Assembly: GCF_026015885.1 (NCBI RefSeq)
Contig: NZ_JAPDUG010000003.1
Coordinates: forward strand, 1-64,000
Origin: Halocynthiibacter sp. SDUM655004
Lineage (GTDB): Bacteria > Pseudomonadota > Alphaproteobacteria > Rhodobacterales > Rhodobacteraceae
Direction of reading: 5' to 3'
DNA length: 64,000 bases
Shown here: positions 46,267-55,499 of the stretch, one piece after another
How the letters are laid out: each line of letters begins with the position of its first letter
How positions within the stretch are numbered: the first letter of the stretch is position 1
Notes under the pieces: model-generated
Seen by the model: only the letters and a program-made list of their open reading frames with translations
Told to the model about the DNA's origin: nothing
Database searches by the model: none
Position numbers and translations under genes: made by a program

Positions 46267-47424
46267 TTAGCCGTGACCGTCTAAAAGTTGATCGCGCGTC
46301 AGTTTGAGCCCTGACTCAAGCCATTTTTGCTCGAGGTTTTTTAGTGCATTGCCAAGCTCAGCACCCTTTAGCGCCGGCATTAAATCCGCAGCCTTCACGG
46401 GAAACTCCGCATGCGCCCCGCGCTCCACGTCTTGAATGTCTGCGGTGCAAACCGGCGCTTCGAACAGTGCTGCACGAAGCAAAAGAACGCTTTTCCCGAC
46501 ATCCGCCCCGTAGCGATAGCCCAGCGCGATAGGGGTTGTCGTGTGCTCAAGTTCAAAGCGAAGAATGTCATACGTCTTTGAATGCGCATTACTCAGCCGA
46601 AGTGCATTCTTTACGTCCTCGCCACCAAGAATTGCGAGCCGCCTTATTGGGTCTGCACCTACTTCGACGCTTTGTTCATTGTGTATCAACAAAGGCAAGA
46701 AACGACCCGTGGCGCCGATAAGTATCTGCGCAAGAACGCCACTTTGCTCCATGCTCGCAATGGCCTGAGATGGGTTAGGCGCGCCAAGAAGCTTCAGCAT
46801 CTCTGCGCCAACCCGTTCTTTTGCAAGTGTCTCTATTCCGGCTAAATTTGCTGAGCAGGCCGCCAAACCCTCTGAATCCAATCCCTCCGATTGTTCGCCA
46901 TACCAAGCGAAGAACCGGAAAAAACGAAGTATCCGCAGATAGTCCTCTTGAATGCGCTGGTCTGGGTCTTCGATGAACCGAACCCTCCGCGCAAGAAGGT
47001 CTGGCATTCCGTTCAATGGATCAACAACCTCGCCGTTGCGGGTTGCATAGATTGCATTCATCGTAAAATCGCGGCGGCGGGCATCGTCGTGGATATCTTT
47101 GGAATAGGCGACGACTGCGCGCCGTCCGTCGGTTTCAACATCGCGCCGAAACGTCGTTACCTCGACAGGCGCACCGCCCACAACCAGCGTGATTGTCCCG
47201 TGATCGTATCCTGTCGCCACTGCGCGAATGTTAGCGCGCTTGGCCAGACTCAGGATCTGATCCGGAGTTGCATCTGTTGCGATGTCGATATCGTTAATCG
47301 GCGCGTTTAGGATGGCATTGCGAACGCACCCCCCAACCAGAAACGCGCGAAAACCTGCATCTTCTATCGCGGTGCAGCAGCGCTGGACTTCGGGCGCATC
47401 AATCCAGTCTCCCTCAAGTCTCAT
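46267..47424 (-). CDS. cca: CCA tRNA nucleotidyltransferase
   Basis: The 385-residue class II nucleotidyltransferase adds or repairs the 3' CCA of tRNAs. Head motifs are FLVGGCVRNAIL (about 30-41) and the metal-binding DIDIATDATPDQ (about 46-57), then RRDFTMNAIYATRNGEVVDP and ED-x-x-R RIQEDYLRILRFFRFFAWYG. Its ATG overlaps the stop of the NUDIX gene by four bases. About 140 non-coding bases separate it from the downstream exporter. Confidence 0.93.
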   Translation of the reverse strand: MRLEGDWIDAPEVQRCCTAIEDAGFRAFLVGGCVRNAILNAPINDIDIATDATPDQILSLAKRANIRAVATGYDHGTITLVVGGAPVEVTTFRRDVETDGRRAVVAYSKDIHDDARRRDFTMNAIYATRNGEVVDPLNGMPDLLARRVRFIEDPDQRIQEDYLRILRFFRFFAWYGEQSEGLDSEGLAACSANLAGIETLAKERVGAEMLKLLGAPNPSQAIASMEQSGVLAQILIGATGRFLPLLIHNEQSVEVGADPIRRLAILGGEDVKNALRLSNAHSKTYDILRFELEHTTTPIALGYRYGADVGKSVLLLRAALFEAPVCTADIQDVERGAHAEFPVKAADLMPALKGAELGNALKNLEQKWLESGLKLTRDQLLDGHG

Positions 47425-48017
47425 GACTGCGCTGCCTCGGCAAGCCGTCGTAAGATACGAGCGGTTGCGCCCCAGATATAATAGGGCCCGTATGGCACGA
47501 CATAATACTTCCGCTCAACGCCACGCCAGAACCGCGACTCAATTGTGAAACGATCTGGGTTCAGGACATGCGCAAGCGGAACACGAAATATTTCCGCCAC
47601 CTCTCCCTGTTCGGCCTGTGGAACAAATTCGTCTCTAACATAGCCCAAAATCGGCGAAACGGTGAAGCCGGTGACCGTCTCATGCGCAGAAACCACACCG
47701 ACGACATCAACGTTTTCCGGTGCCAATCCGATTTCCTCGCGCGCCTCTCGGAGCGCTGTCGCCGTCAGGTCTTTGTCGCCCTGATCCCGCTTTCCGCCAG
47801 GAAACGCGATCTGTCCAGGGTGGTGTTTAAGATGGGACGCTCGTTTGGTCAGGATAAGCGATGGGCCGCTTTCAGTGTCGATAATCGGCACAAGGACTGC
47901 TGCTTCGCGCAGTTTCCGGTTTTCGGGAAGTTTGAATTCCGGATGCAAATCAAAGTCCGATGACTCCGCATCGGAAGCCACCGAACAAAGCTTATGAAGC
48001 GTCGCTTTAGTTGTCAT
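47421..48017 (-). CDS. NUDIX hydrolase, coenzyme A pyrophosphatase type
   Basis: The 198-residue protein has the NUDIX box GGKRDQGDKDLTATALREAREEIGL with the CoA-pyrophosphatase (UPF0035) lead-in LTKRASHLKHHPGQIAFPGG. Such enzymes cleave coenzyme A or its derivatives to phosphopantetheine. ATG at 48017 overlaps the hslO stop by 11 bases, pointing to translational coupling; the frame is open upstream into hslO without family match. It is followed by cca with a four-base overlap. Confidence 0.88.
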   Translation of the reverse strand: MTTKATLHKLCSVASDAESSDFDLHPEFKLPENRKLREAAVLVPIIDTESGPSLILTKRASHLKHHPGQIAFPGGKRDQGDKDLTATALREAREEIGLAPENVDVVGVVSAHETVTGFTVSPILGYVRDEFVPQAEQGEVAEIFRVPLAHVLNPDRFTIESRFWRGVERKYYVVPYGPYYIWGATARILRRLAEAAQS

Positions 48018-49008
48018 CACCGCCGCCAGCAACCGCGTCTTTTCCAACGGTCGCAGGGTCGAGCACATAATGTTTGCCGCAGAATTGACAGTCGGCTGTA
48101 ATTTCACCCTTCTCCGTTGTCATGTGCTCCAAATCTTTCGCCGAGTAGATCGACAAACTGTTCCGAACACGCTCTTCCGAGCACGTGCAGCCGAATGTAA
48201 CCGGCTGCGCATCAAATACACGCGGCGATTCCTCGTGGAACAAGCGAACGAGCAACTCCGTTGGCGCGACCGAAGGGCCGATCATTTCGAGCGCTTCAAC
48301 TGTATCAAGCAGGATATTTGCGCGGTTCCAATTGTCTTCTTCGTCGTCCGATAGAAGGTCCGAGGCGGTCAGCAAACCCTGCTCATCTCCACCATCTTCG
48401 GATTTTGCAAACGGCGAGGCTTTTGGCATGTGCTGTAGCATCATCCCGCCAGCACGCCAGCTTTCATCGCCATCCTTTTCAGTCGAACGCCCAAAGGTAA
48501 GCTCAAACCGAGTCGGTAGCTGTTCTGACTGGGCGAAATAGGTTTGCGCACAAGCCGCAAGCGATCCGCCCGCAATTGGCGTGATCCCTTGATAGGGTTT
48601 CATCCCATCGCCTTGATCAATCAGAATTGCAAAGTAGCCTTTGCCGATCTGCTCAAATCCAGGTGCGTTCTCGTCGAGGCGCTCTTTGTCAAAGCTTGCG
48701 TATGCCCGAATGCGGGCGGGCTCGCCTTCTTTTGTTGGTCCATAATAATCGGTCGCCAGAATGCGCGCCGCTCCATTACCGCGAACTTGCAGGGAGAGTT
48801 TCCAGCGAAGATCGATCGTTTGGCCGATGAGCGCCGTGAGCAATGTGATCTCTGCAATCAGCGCCTCAATGACCGGCGGATAGTCGTGTTGCTCAAGTAC
48901 AGAGTCCAACACGCCGTCTAGTCGGGCAACGCGCCCACGAACGTCAGCACGATCTAGTTGAAATGGCAGGACCGTGTCGTCCCAAGCGAGTTTATTAGCA
49001 AGTGTCAT
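48007..49008 (-). CDS. hslO: Redox-regulated chaperone Hsp33
   Basis: The 333-residue holdase carries the zinc-binding redox switch near the C-terminus: CTC in VTFGCTCSEERV (about 280-291) and CQFC in DCQFCGKHY (about 312-320). Zinc loss and disulfide formation under oxidation turn it on, and it then protects unfolding proteins. GGSLAACAQTYFAQSEQLP is characteristic. ATG at 49008 follows AAGGA. First gene of the minus-strand group hslO-NUDIX-cca. I found no heat-shock promoter pattern upstream. Confidence 0.95.
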   Translation of the reverse strand: MTLANKLAWDDTVLPFQLDRADVRGRVARLDGVLDSVLEQHDYPPVIEALIAEITLLTALIGQTIDLRWKLSLQVRGNGAARILATDYYGPTKEGEPARIRAYASFDKERLDENAPGFEQIGKGYFAILIDQGDGMKPYQGITPIAGGSLAACAQTYFAQSEQLPTRFELTFGRSTEKDGDESWRAGGMMLQHMPKASPFAKSEDGGDEQGLLTASDLLSDDEEDNWNRANILLDTVEALEMIGPSVAPTELLVRLFHEESPRVFDAQPVTFGCTCSEERVRNSLSIYSAKDLEHMTTEKGEITADCQFCGKHYVLDPATVGKDAVAGGGDDN

Positions 49009-49085
49009 GAAGATTCCTTACGCGCGTTGCGTTGGCTTACCGCGACTATATAAGAGGAGCAAGTCACAGTCCAAGGGGTGCGAAG

Positions 49086-49523
49086 ATGATTAGACGATTT
49101 GGCGAGCCGCCCTTAAAGGGGCAAACATACCGCTTGCGCCCCGGTGCTTACGCCATACTTGCCCGTGAAAACAGGCTTCTTGTGACGTTACAATCCAAAC
49201 CTTACGTCGAATTTCAATTGCCGGGTGGCGGCATTGATCCCGGCGAGAACGCAATTGCCGCACTTCATCGCGAGGTAAAGGAGGAGACAGGCTGGAAGAT
49301 ATCAAATCCCCGTCACCTTGGGACATTCCGCAGATTTGTGTTCATGCCGGAATACGATATGTGGGCGGAAAAGCTTTGCCACATATTCTCGGCAACCCCA
49401 GTCTATGCGCTCCATGACCCGCTAGAAGAATTTCATTCGGTTCAATGGGTCACTCCAGAGGAGGCCGCAGTTATCCTCGGAAACGACGGTGACCGTTATT
49501 TCGTCAACTCAATGTTTTGTTAA
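49086..49523 (+). CDS. NUDIX hydrolase
   Basis: The 145-residue protein has a NUDIX box GGGIDPGENAIAALHREVKEETGW (about 40-63) and a C-terminal aromatic-rich region (FRRFVFMPEYDMWAEKLCHIF). Family substrates range from nucleoside diphosphate sugars to capped RNA; this one cannot be assigned. ATG at 49086 follows AGGGGTGCGAAG; an upstream in-frame start at about 49032 would add residues without match. Its TAA overlaps the convergent receiver-phosphatase stop by four bases. Confidence 0.85.
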   Translation: MIRRFGEPPLKGQTYRLRPGAYAILARENRLLVTLQSKPYVEFQLPGGGIDPGENAIAALHREVKEETGWKISNPRHLGTFRRFVFMPEYDMWAEKLCHIFSATPVYALHDPLEEFHSVQWVTPEEAAVILGNDGDRYFVNSMFC

Positions 49524-50797
49524 TCCGTTTTGTTGAATTCGACCATGATCGCAGAGACATCGTCCGGAAATTCAACATCACCTGCAAAATTCTGAAGTCC
49601 GAGTACAAGGCTTTCTAAAGCGTCAGGCCCACGGATGGCCGAAATGTCATGCAACAAATGTTCGAGCCCCTCTTCTTCAAGTAGCTCGCCATGTGGGTTT
49701 GGACACTCCGTAAACCCGTCTGAAAGAATGAGCAGCCTATCCCCATCTTGCAGATAAAATGTCACCTGCTCGTAGCTGACATCCTCAAGCAGCCCAACGG
49801 GATTACCGCCACTTCCGAGGTATTCAATGTTGCCATTCGCCCTCTGAATTACCGGGTGCGGGTGCCCTGCTTGAACGAAGCTAACCTCTCCGGTTTTGGT
49901 GTTGATAGTGGCAAGCAGAAGGGTGAAATAGTGTTCGGTTTCAAACTCCTGCATGCAAAGCCGGTTTAGCTGTTCGGCGACTTTCTCCAAGGCCTCTGCT
50001 GCGTATTTTTTGCCTTTCTTCTTCAGCGCTACATTCTGTTCCGGCGCCGCTCCAGACAAAAAACCCGCAAGCCGAGCGGTAATGAGTGCAGACGTTATTC
50101 CGTGGCCGGAAACATCAACAGCAAACAGACCCAAGTTTTCGTCATCAATAGGAAACTGCCCGACGAGATCACCACCGACATGGCCAGCCGGCCGCAGGAG
50201 CAACGAAACTTGAGCATTCCCCATTTCTTTGAACCGTTCGCGCACCAAAGAATGCTGTAGTTTCTTCGCTTCAATTAGGTCTCTGTCGAGGGTTTCATAC
50301 AGCTCCGACATCTCGGAAAGCGTGTTGGTTACAAGCGCATTCTTTTCAGTAAGCTCCCGCTCCATTCGCAACACGCGCGCGCCCGCCGTAATTCTTGCCC
50401 TAAGTTCATTCGATGCAACGGGTTTTGTAAGAAAATCATCAGCCCCAACTTCAAGCCCGTGCGCAACCTCGCCTTTCTCGCTCTTGGAGGTCAGCAAGAT
50501 GAAGTATCCGTAGTGATCACGCTCCAACGCTCTAAATTTTTTGCAAAATTCAACACCCGTCATCTCTGGCATCATCCAGTCGCTCAATACAAGATCAACA
50601 CGGTAGTACTTGATGATCTCGAGCGCTTGTGCGCCTGAGACCGCCTCCAACACGGAGAAGCCCCAGCGCGATAGAATCTTGCTCAGTACCCGCCTTTGCG
50701 CACGACTGTCGTCGACAACAAGGATCTGTTGGATCACTTGATCTCCGTCAGCGGGCGCCATTGACGCTCCGAGAAAACTATTCGGATTTTGCAGCAT
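49520..50797 (-). CDS. Receiver-PP2C (RsbU/RbaY-like) response regulator phosphatase
   Basis: The roughly 425-residue protein has a receiver domain (about 20-140: ILVVDDSRAQRR, LVLSDWMMPEMTG with the phospho-Asp, TSKSEKG, TKP) and a coiled linker. A PP2C-type phosphatase of the SpoIIE/RsbU class follows (about 190-425: RPAGHVGGDLVG, VDVSGHGITSALI, ILSDGFTECPN, DDVSAIMVEF). Such proteins dephosphorylate anti-sigma-factor antagonists. It resembles Rhodobacter RbaY, which acts with RbaV/RbaW on gene transfer agent control; that link is inference. ATG at 50797 (MLQNPNS) is chosen; an upstream ATG at 50845 is possible. Divergent from an Hpt protein. Confidence 0.85.
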   Translation of the reverse strand: MLQNPNSFLGASMAPADGDQVIQQILVVDDSRAQRRVLSKILSRWGFSVLEAVSGAQALEIIKYYRVDLVLSDWMMPEMTGVEFCKKFRALERDHYGYFILLTSKSEKGEVAHGLEVGADDFLTKPVASNELRARITAGARVLRMERELTEKNALVTNTLSEMSELYETLDRDLIEAKKLQHSLVRERFKEMGNAQVSLLLRPAGHVGGDLVGQFPIDDENLGLFAVDVSGHGITSALITARLAGFLSGAAPEQNVALKKKGKKYAAEALEKVAEQLNRLCMQEFETEHYFTLLLATINTKTGEVSFVQAGHPHPVIQRANGNIEYLGSGGNPVGLLEDVSYEQVTFYLQDGDRLLILSDGFTECPNPHGELLEEEGLEHLLHDISAIRGPDALESLVLGLQNFAGDVEFPDDVSAIMVEFNKTD

Positions 50798-50844
50798 GCT
50801 AATTGCGCTCCGGCTTTGTTCAGGCCGAATCTGGCACGGCGCCA

Positions 50845-50859
50845 TTAACAATCCATGAA
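50845..50859. promoter_or_regulatory. CtrA-like site between the phosphatase and Hpt genes
   Basis: TTAACAATCCATGAA has TTAA, seven bases, then TGAA, one mismatch from the CtrA consensus TTAA-N7-TTAA. A further ATTAACG block lies at 50901-50907. Both are in the divergent promoter region. Short motifs like this occur by chance, so the call is weak. Confidence 0.3.
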
Positions 50860-50956
50860 AGCTAAAATTGTCTGAAACAGGTTAAATCGATCAACGTTTC
50901 ATTAACGCTATCGCCGCTACCTTAGCGGGGTAAGTGAAACAAAAAGGAAGCGCTGG

Positions 50957-51286
50957 ATGATCGATTGGGACCGAGTTCTGGAACTCCGGGAAGAGGTTGG
51001 CGCGGATGATTTTGATGAAGTTGCCGAGTTGTTTTTGGAAGAGGCGGATGAAGTAATCGCGCGGCTAAAATCCAAAGATGGGCGCGAAAACCTCGAAGAT
51101 GATCTGCACTTCCTAAAGGGTAGCGCGCTTAATCTTGGGTTTCGTGCGATGGCTATTCTTTGTCAAAGCGGGGAAAAGGCCGCCTCTGAAGGGCATGGCC
51201 AAACATTCAATCTCGCGGCCCTCTTCGAAACATACGAGCAATCTCGCTCGGTGTTTGAAAAGAAGCAGGCCGAACTCGCAGCTTAG
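50957..51286 (+). CDS. Histidine phosphotransfer (Hpt) domain protein
   Basis: The 109-residue, all-helical Hpt protein has the phospho-accepting histidine His51 in LHFLKGSALNLGF (Hpt box H-x-x-K-G). It would relay phosphate between a hybrid kinase and a response regulator, possibly the receiver of the divergent phosphatase. AAAAGGAAG precedes the ATG. Its TAG overlaps the stop of the convergent ilvA by four bases. Confidence 0.88.
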   Translation: MIDWDRVLELREEVGADDFDEVAELFLEEADEVIARLKSKDGRENLEDDLHFLKGSALNLGFRAMAILCQSGEKAASEGHGQTFNLAALFETYEQSRSVFEKKQAELAA

Positions 51287-52530
51287 ATCAAGAATTCCGC
51301 CAAAATCTGATCCGCGGTGATATCGCGATAGGCAAACCCTGCTTCCTCAAGCCGCGCAAACAAACCAGGGAAGTCGTCTGCATTTTTGGTTTCAATCCCA
51401 ATTAACACGCTACCAAAGTTGCGGGCCGATTTCTTGAGATACTCAAATCTGGAAATGTCGTCATCCGGCCCGAGAAGATGCAAAAACTCTTTCAACGCTC
51501 CGGGGCGTTGGGGCATCCGAAGAATGAAGTACTTCTTGAGGCCAAGGTATCTCTGCGCGCGCTCTTTCACTTCGGGCAGTCGCTCAAAATCAAAGTTTCC
51601 ACCTGAGGTCACACAAACCACGGTTTTACCTCGGATTTGCTCCGCAATGTCAGGCAGAATATCGATGGAAAGTGCGCCCGCTGGTTCGAGCACAACGCCC
51701 TCGACATTCAGCATCTCGAGAATTGTTGTACAGATCCTATCTTCAGGCGCAGCGAGAACATCGTCTGGCGAAATACCCTTAAGCGCCTCAAATGTCAGCG
51801 AGCCAATCCGAGCCACGGCCGCGCCGTCGACAAAATTATCAACTTCGGGGAGCGTGGTGGGTTCGCTAAATTCAAGCGCTTCGCGCAAACTTCGGCCACC
51901 CTCAGGCTCCACATAGGTTAACGATACGTCTGGCGCTTCGGTTCGGAAATAAGACAGCAAACCAGCAGACAATCCGCCACCGCCCACAGGCACAACCAAT
52001 ACGTCAGGTGCGCCACCAAGCTCTTCGAGCATTTCAACCGCAACGCTCGCCTGACCTTCAATAACATCGGCATCGTCAAATGGAGCAAGGAAATGGCCCC
52101 CTGCTTGCTTGCAATACTCCTGTGATGCGGCGAGCGTTTCATCAAAATAGTCGCCGACAAGCCTAATCTCGATAGCGTCGCCGCCAAAGACTTTGGTCTT
52201 TTGAATTTTCTGCTGTGGTGTGGTGACAGGCATGAAAATAACGCCTTTCACTCCAAAATGGCGGCAAACATACGCAACGCCTTGGGCATGGTTGCCAGCG
52301 CTTGCACAGACAAACAACGATTGATCTGGCGAAGCCTTTAAAACTTTCGACATCGCATTAAACGCACCGCGGATTTTGTAACTCCGAACGGGGCTCAAAT
52401 CCTCACGTTTAAGCCAAATGTTTGCATCGAACTTCTTGGACAGATGATCATTCCGCTGAAGCGGCGTCGCTGGGAAAAGGGAGCGCATTGCTTTCGTTGC
52501 ATTACGCGCGTTCTCTGAAAATTCCGACAT
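51283..52530 (-). CDS. ilvA: Threonine dehydratase (biosynthetic)
   Basis: The 415-residue PLP enzyme deaminates threonine to 2-oxobutanoate for isoleucine synthesis. PLP lysine lies in SYKIRGAFNAM (about 53-63), and GGGGLSAG is the phosphate loop (about 186-193). The C-terminal single ACT-like regulatory domain (about 330-410) starts FILRMPQRPGALKEFLHLLG, the short type. ATG at 52530 follows AGGATTCGCG. Likely allosterically inhibited by isoleucine. Confidence 0.92.
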   Translation of the reverse strand: MSEFSENARNATKAMRSLFPATPLQRNDHLSKKFDANIWLKREDLSPVRSYKIRGAFNAMSKVLKASPDQSLFVCASAGNHAQGVAYVCRHFGVKGVIFMPVTTPQQKIQKTKVFGGDAIEIRLVGDYFDETLAASQEYCKQAGGHFLAPFDDADVIEGQASVAVEMLEELGGAPDVLVVPVGGGGLSAGLLSYFRTEAPDVSLTYVEPEGGRSLREALEFSEPTTLPEVDNFVDGAAVARIGSLTFEALKGISPDDVLAAPEDRICTTILEMLNVEGVVLEPAGALSIDILPDIAEQIRGKTVVCVTSGGNFDFERLPEVKERAQRYLGLKKYFILRMPQRPGALKEFLHLLGPDDDISRFEYLKKSARNFGSVLIGIETKNADDFPGLFARLEEAGFAYRDITADQILAEFLI

Positions 52531-52579
52531 CGCGAATCCTCGCCGATCAAAAAGGGGCACAGTATCTCCCCAAGACAAC

Positions 52580-53359
52580 CTACGACGAAGGAAAATACAA
52601 GGCACGTCGATAGATATGCCAAGTTGCATGACCAAGGACCGGAAGGACAACCAACAAGCCCAAGAACATCGGAATCATCGCGACAAACAGAAGGACCGCA
52701 ATAATCATCGCCCAGATTATCAGCGTTCGTTTATTGAGTGCGACAGTCTTTGCCGAGATTATCATCGCCGAAACGAAATCCAGCTCCTTGTCGAGCAACA
52801 AAGGAAGCGACACAACCGTAAGCGCATAAACCAGAAATGCAACAATCCCGCCCGTCACAATTTCAAAGACAATAAGCATAGCTCCCATGGGGCTCTGAAA
52901 TACTTCCCACGAGCTGCTGATGTTGATGAGAGTCATGTTCCCCAAAAACAGAGCCAGCGACATATGCGCAAAGAAGCTCCAGAACAGAAAGATAATGACA
53001 AGAATTGCACCGATCCACGGCGCTTGGCGGCCACGCTCTCGCCACACAACACCCAGAACCTCGGACCATTTGAGCGGCTCGTCTTCTTCAATCCGTCGGC
53101 TAACTTCGTACAATCCCACGGCAGCGAAGGGCGCAACCAGCGGAAACCCGAGCGACAGAACGAGCGTCCAATAAAATGTGCTCGCGCCCATTAGACTCAG
53201 CAAAAGCCCGCACACCACATAAACGCTGCTGAAGAACAAGCCGAACAACGGCGCTCTTCTAAAATCCTGCCAGCCCGTTTTCAGAGCTGTTAGTAGCTCC
53301 GAAAGTGTGACCTCTCCTATATCGGGAAGCGGTTGTACCGCCCTCGTTTCATCAGTCAT
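52580..53359 (-). CDS. DUF2189-type integral membrane protein
   Basis: The 259-residue protein has a polar N-terminus (about 1-35), then about six membrane helices: GLFFSSVYVVCGLLL, SLGFPLVAPFAAVGLY, IGAILVIIFLFWSFFAHM, IVFEIVTGGIVAFLVYALTVV, TLIIWAMIIAVLLFVAMI and GLLVVLPVLGHATWHIY. I recall this as a DUF2189-type family of unknown function. The motif WSEVLGVVWRERGRQAPW lies in a cytoplasmic loop. ATG at 53359 follows GGAG at ten bases. Confidence 0.8.
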   Translation of the reverse strand: MTDETRAVQPLPDIGEVTLSELLTALKTGWQDFRRAPLFGLFFSSVYVVCGLLLSLMGASTFYWTLVLSLGFPLVAPFAAVGLYEVSRRIEEDEPLKWSEVLGVVWRERGRQAPWIGAILVIIFLFWSFFAHMSLALFLGNMTLINISSSWEVFQSPMGAMLIVFEIVTGGIVAFLVYALTVVSLPLLLDKELDFVSAMIISAKTVALNKRTLIIWAMIIAVLLFVAMIPMFLGLLVVLPVLGHATWHIYRRALYFPSS

Positions 53360-53543
53360 GTTCGCATTTCTCCGTCCCTGTGGGCCAACCGTAGCCACGA
53401 CAAAAGCTCAGATCAATAATCTCGCGTGAGATAGTACAGTTCAAAGCCATCTACGCATGACTTGCAAAAAAACGAGGCATCAAAGACAGTGCAAACAGCG
53501 CGCAAATTGATTAAGCCTTCAGAAAAAGCATTCAGGACAGCTA

Positions 53544-54647
53544 ATGACAGTAGATTCCCGAGCGATCCGCCAACTTAGAAAACTACTGCTTGCCACCGGC
53601 CTAGCGGCCACTCCGATGTGCCTTGCGGCGGCTGAAGCTCCCAAAATCATTCCAGAAAACGATAAGTATGGAATTTCCGATGGTTCGTTTGTTCTTGCGC
53701 CAATTCCGTTCAAGAACCCGTTGATCGAAGCAGGCTTGGCATTGGGTGGCGCCTATCTCTTTCAGAATGATCCAAGCTCCGACACATCACATGTTGGCAT
53801 TGGTGGCTTTAAATCAACGAACGGAAGTACCGCCTTTGGCGCCAGCACGAGCTACGCATGGGATTCAAATCGTTGGACCATTGGAGCAACGATAGCGACC
53901 GCTGATCTTAATTATGATGTTTACACCATTCTCGGACCAATCCCGATCACGCAAACCGGAGACTTTGCGCGGCTCGAACTTAAACACGGGTTCGCAGAGC
54001 ACTATTCGATCACCGGCTTTGCAAGCATTTTAAACACAACCGTTTCCTTTGAAACGAACAAGCAAGGCTTTCTCCCCGGAATACGGCTGGACGCTGCGAT
54101 GGAATACGCAAATCTTGGTCTAGAGCTTGAGCGAGACACGACCAATGACGACATTTATCCGAGCGCGGGCACCAAGATCGGGTTAACAGCAAGCATCGCC
54201 AATGAGCTTACTGACAGTGACCGTGGTAGCTTTTCTAAAGGGAACCTCTACTTTTCAGGCTATCAGCAGCTCGCAGCAGAAACCGTTATCGCGGGTAAGC
54301 TCTATCAGTGTTTCGCTGAGCAAGGGACGCCATTCTTTGACCAGTGCTCGATCGGCGCAGGAGACGGGTTCCGAGGCTTTTCACCAACGCAGTTTCTTGG
54401 CCCACGCGCGACCTCCGCTCAAATTGAAATCCGCCAACGCTTGGGCGACCGCTTTGGCGTTGTCGCGTTTGCAGGCGCGGGAACCGGCGAAACGAGCTAT
54501 GGCGAAGATATCGGCGCGCGTTATGCTGGCGGTGTCGGGCTGCGCTTTCGGCTAAGCCGGAAGTTCCCGCTCGATTTCTCTGCGGATGTCGCGATCAATG
54601 ATGATAACGAGCAGAACTATTATATCTATGTCGGGCAGCGATTTTAG
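53544..54647 (+). CDS. Outer-membrane beta-barrel (surface antigen D15/BamA-like)
   Basis: The 367-residue exported protein has a signal peptide (about 1-29) and a region rich in alternating beta-strand patterns. It ends in ...YYIYVGQRF, with the C-terminal aromatic residue recognised by the Bam machinery. GDGFRGFSPTQFLGPRATSAQIEIRQRLGDRFG resembles the conserved barrel strands of Omp85-type surface antigens (D15), but POTRA domains are missing. Probably a 16-strand or smaller barrel. Function unknown. AGGACAG precedes the ATG. Confidence 0.8.
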   Translation: MTVDSRAIRQLRKLLLATGLAATPMCLAAAEAPKIIPENDKYGISDGSFVLAPIPFKNPLIEAGLALGGAYLFQNDPSSDTSHVGIGGFKSTNGSTAFGASTSYAWDSNRWTIGATIATADLNYDVYTILGPIPITQTGDFARLELKHGFAEHYSITGFASILNTTVSFETNKQGFLPGIRLDAAMEYANLGLELERDTTNDDIYPSAGTKIGLTASIANELTDSDRGSFSKGNLYFSGYQQLAAETVIAGKLYQCFAEQGTPFFDQCSIGAGDGFRGFSPTQFLGPRATSAQIEIRQRLGDRFGVVAFAGAGTGETSYGEDIGARYAGGVGLRFRLSRKFPLDFSADVAINDDNEQNYYIYVGQRF

Positions 54648-54704
54648 CGCATGACACTCTGGCGCATTCTGCTTGGTCGCGCGCTATTTATTTGAAGGAA
54701 CCAA

Positions 54705-55406
54705 ATGCGCATCGTTAGTTACAATATTCGCAAGTCCGTCGGCCTCGACTGGAAGCGCAAGCCGGAGCGGATATTGGCGGTTCTGGAAGAAATGCAGCCC
54801 GATATCGTCGTCGGACAGGAAGTCGACAAACGGCTTGGCTCACGGCAAGGCACATTGCCCCTGGGCATGCTTACGTCTGACCTGAAATATAGGTTTGCCG
54901 ATGTTGCGACGCGCGTAAAAAGCCACGGCTGGCATGGCAACGCTATTCTGTTTCGCCCTGATGTTGTGGTGACAGAAGTTGAGCGTATCGAGCTTCCATC
55001 CCTTGAGCCGCGCGGCGCGGTGTCTGTCTTTTTCGAAACCGCCTCGGGGCAGAAATTCCATGTTGTCGGCGTTCATCTTGCTCTGCATCGGATCATGCGC
55101 GTGAAGCAAGCCTTGGCAATTCTGAAGTATCTAAAACGCTGCCCCCGCATTCCGACAATCATCGCAGGTGACTTTAACGAATGGCGCAAGCTCGGTGCCG
55201 CGAGTAGAATTTTTGCGCCAACGCTCGACGTTATTACACCCGGGCCCAGCTTTCATACGTCGCTTCCAACTGCACCGCTTGATCGCTTTGTCGTGACCTC
55301 CGATGTTCAGGTCACCAATACCGGCGTTCACCGAAGCGAGCTTTCCAACCGCGCGTCTGATCACCTACCGATCTTCATGGATTTTGATTTGCCGAAAGCA
55401 GAGTAA
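54705..55406 (+). CDS. Endonuclease/exonuclease/phosphatase family protein
   Basis: The 233-residue protein has the EEP fold: IVSYNIRKSVGLD with the metal Asn (about 3-15), PDIVVGQEVDKR (metal Glu, about 34-45), VVGVHLALHR, IIAGDFNEWR (about 154-163) and the catalytic His in RASDHLPIFMDF. Members include phospholipid phosphodiesterases and nucleases. No signal peptide is present, so it is probably cytoplasmic. It is 57 bases after the surface-antigen gene and may be co-transcribed. Confidence 0.88.
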   Translation: MRIVSYNIRKSVGLDWKRKPERILAVLEEMQPDIVVGQEVDKRLGSRQGTLPLGMLTSDLKYRFADVATRVKSHGWHGNAILFRPDVVVTEVERIELPSLEPRGAVSVFFETASGQKFHVVGVHLALHRIMRVKQALAILKYLKRCPRIPTIIAGDFNEWRKLGAASRIFAPTLDVITPGPSFHTSLPTAPLDRFVVTSDVQVTNTGVHRSELSNRASDHLPIFMDFDLPKAE

Positions 55407-55499
55407 ACCACATAGTTTTTTGCACTGTTTCGGCCACTAAACTTGCCCTTTGGTCAAAAACCCGATAACGCCAGCGCGATACATATTTTGGAGAGTTCA

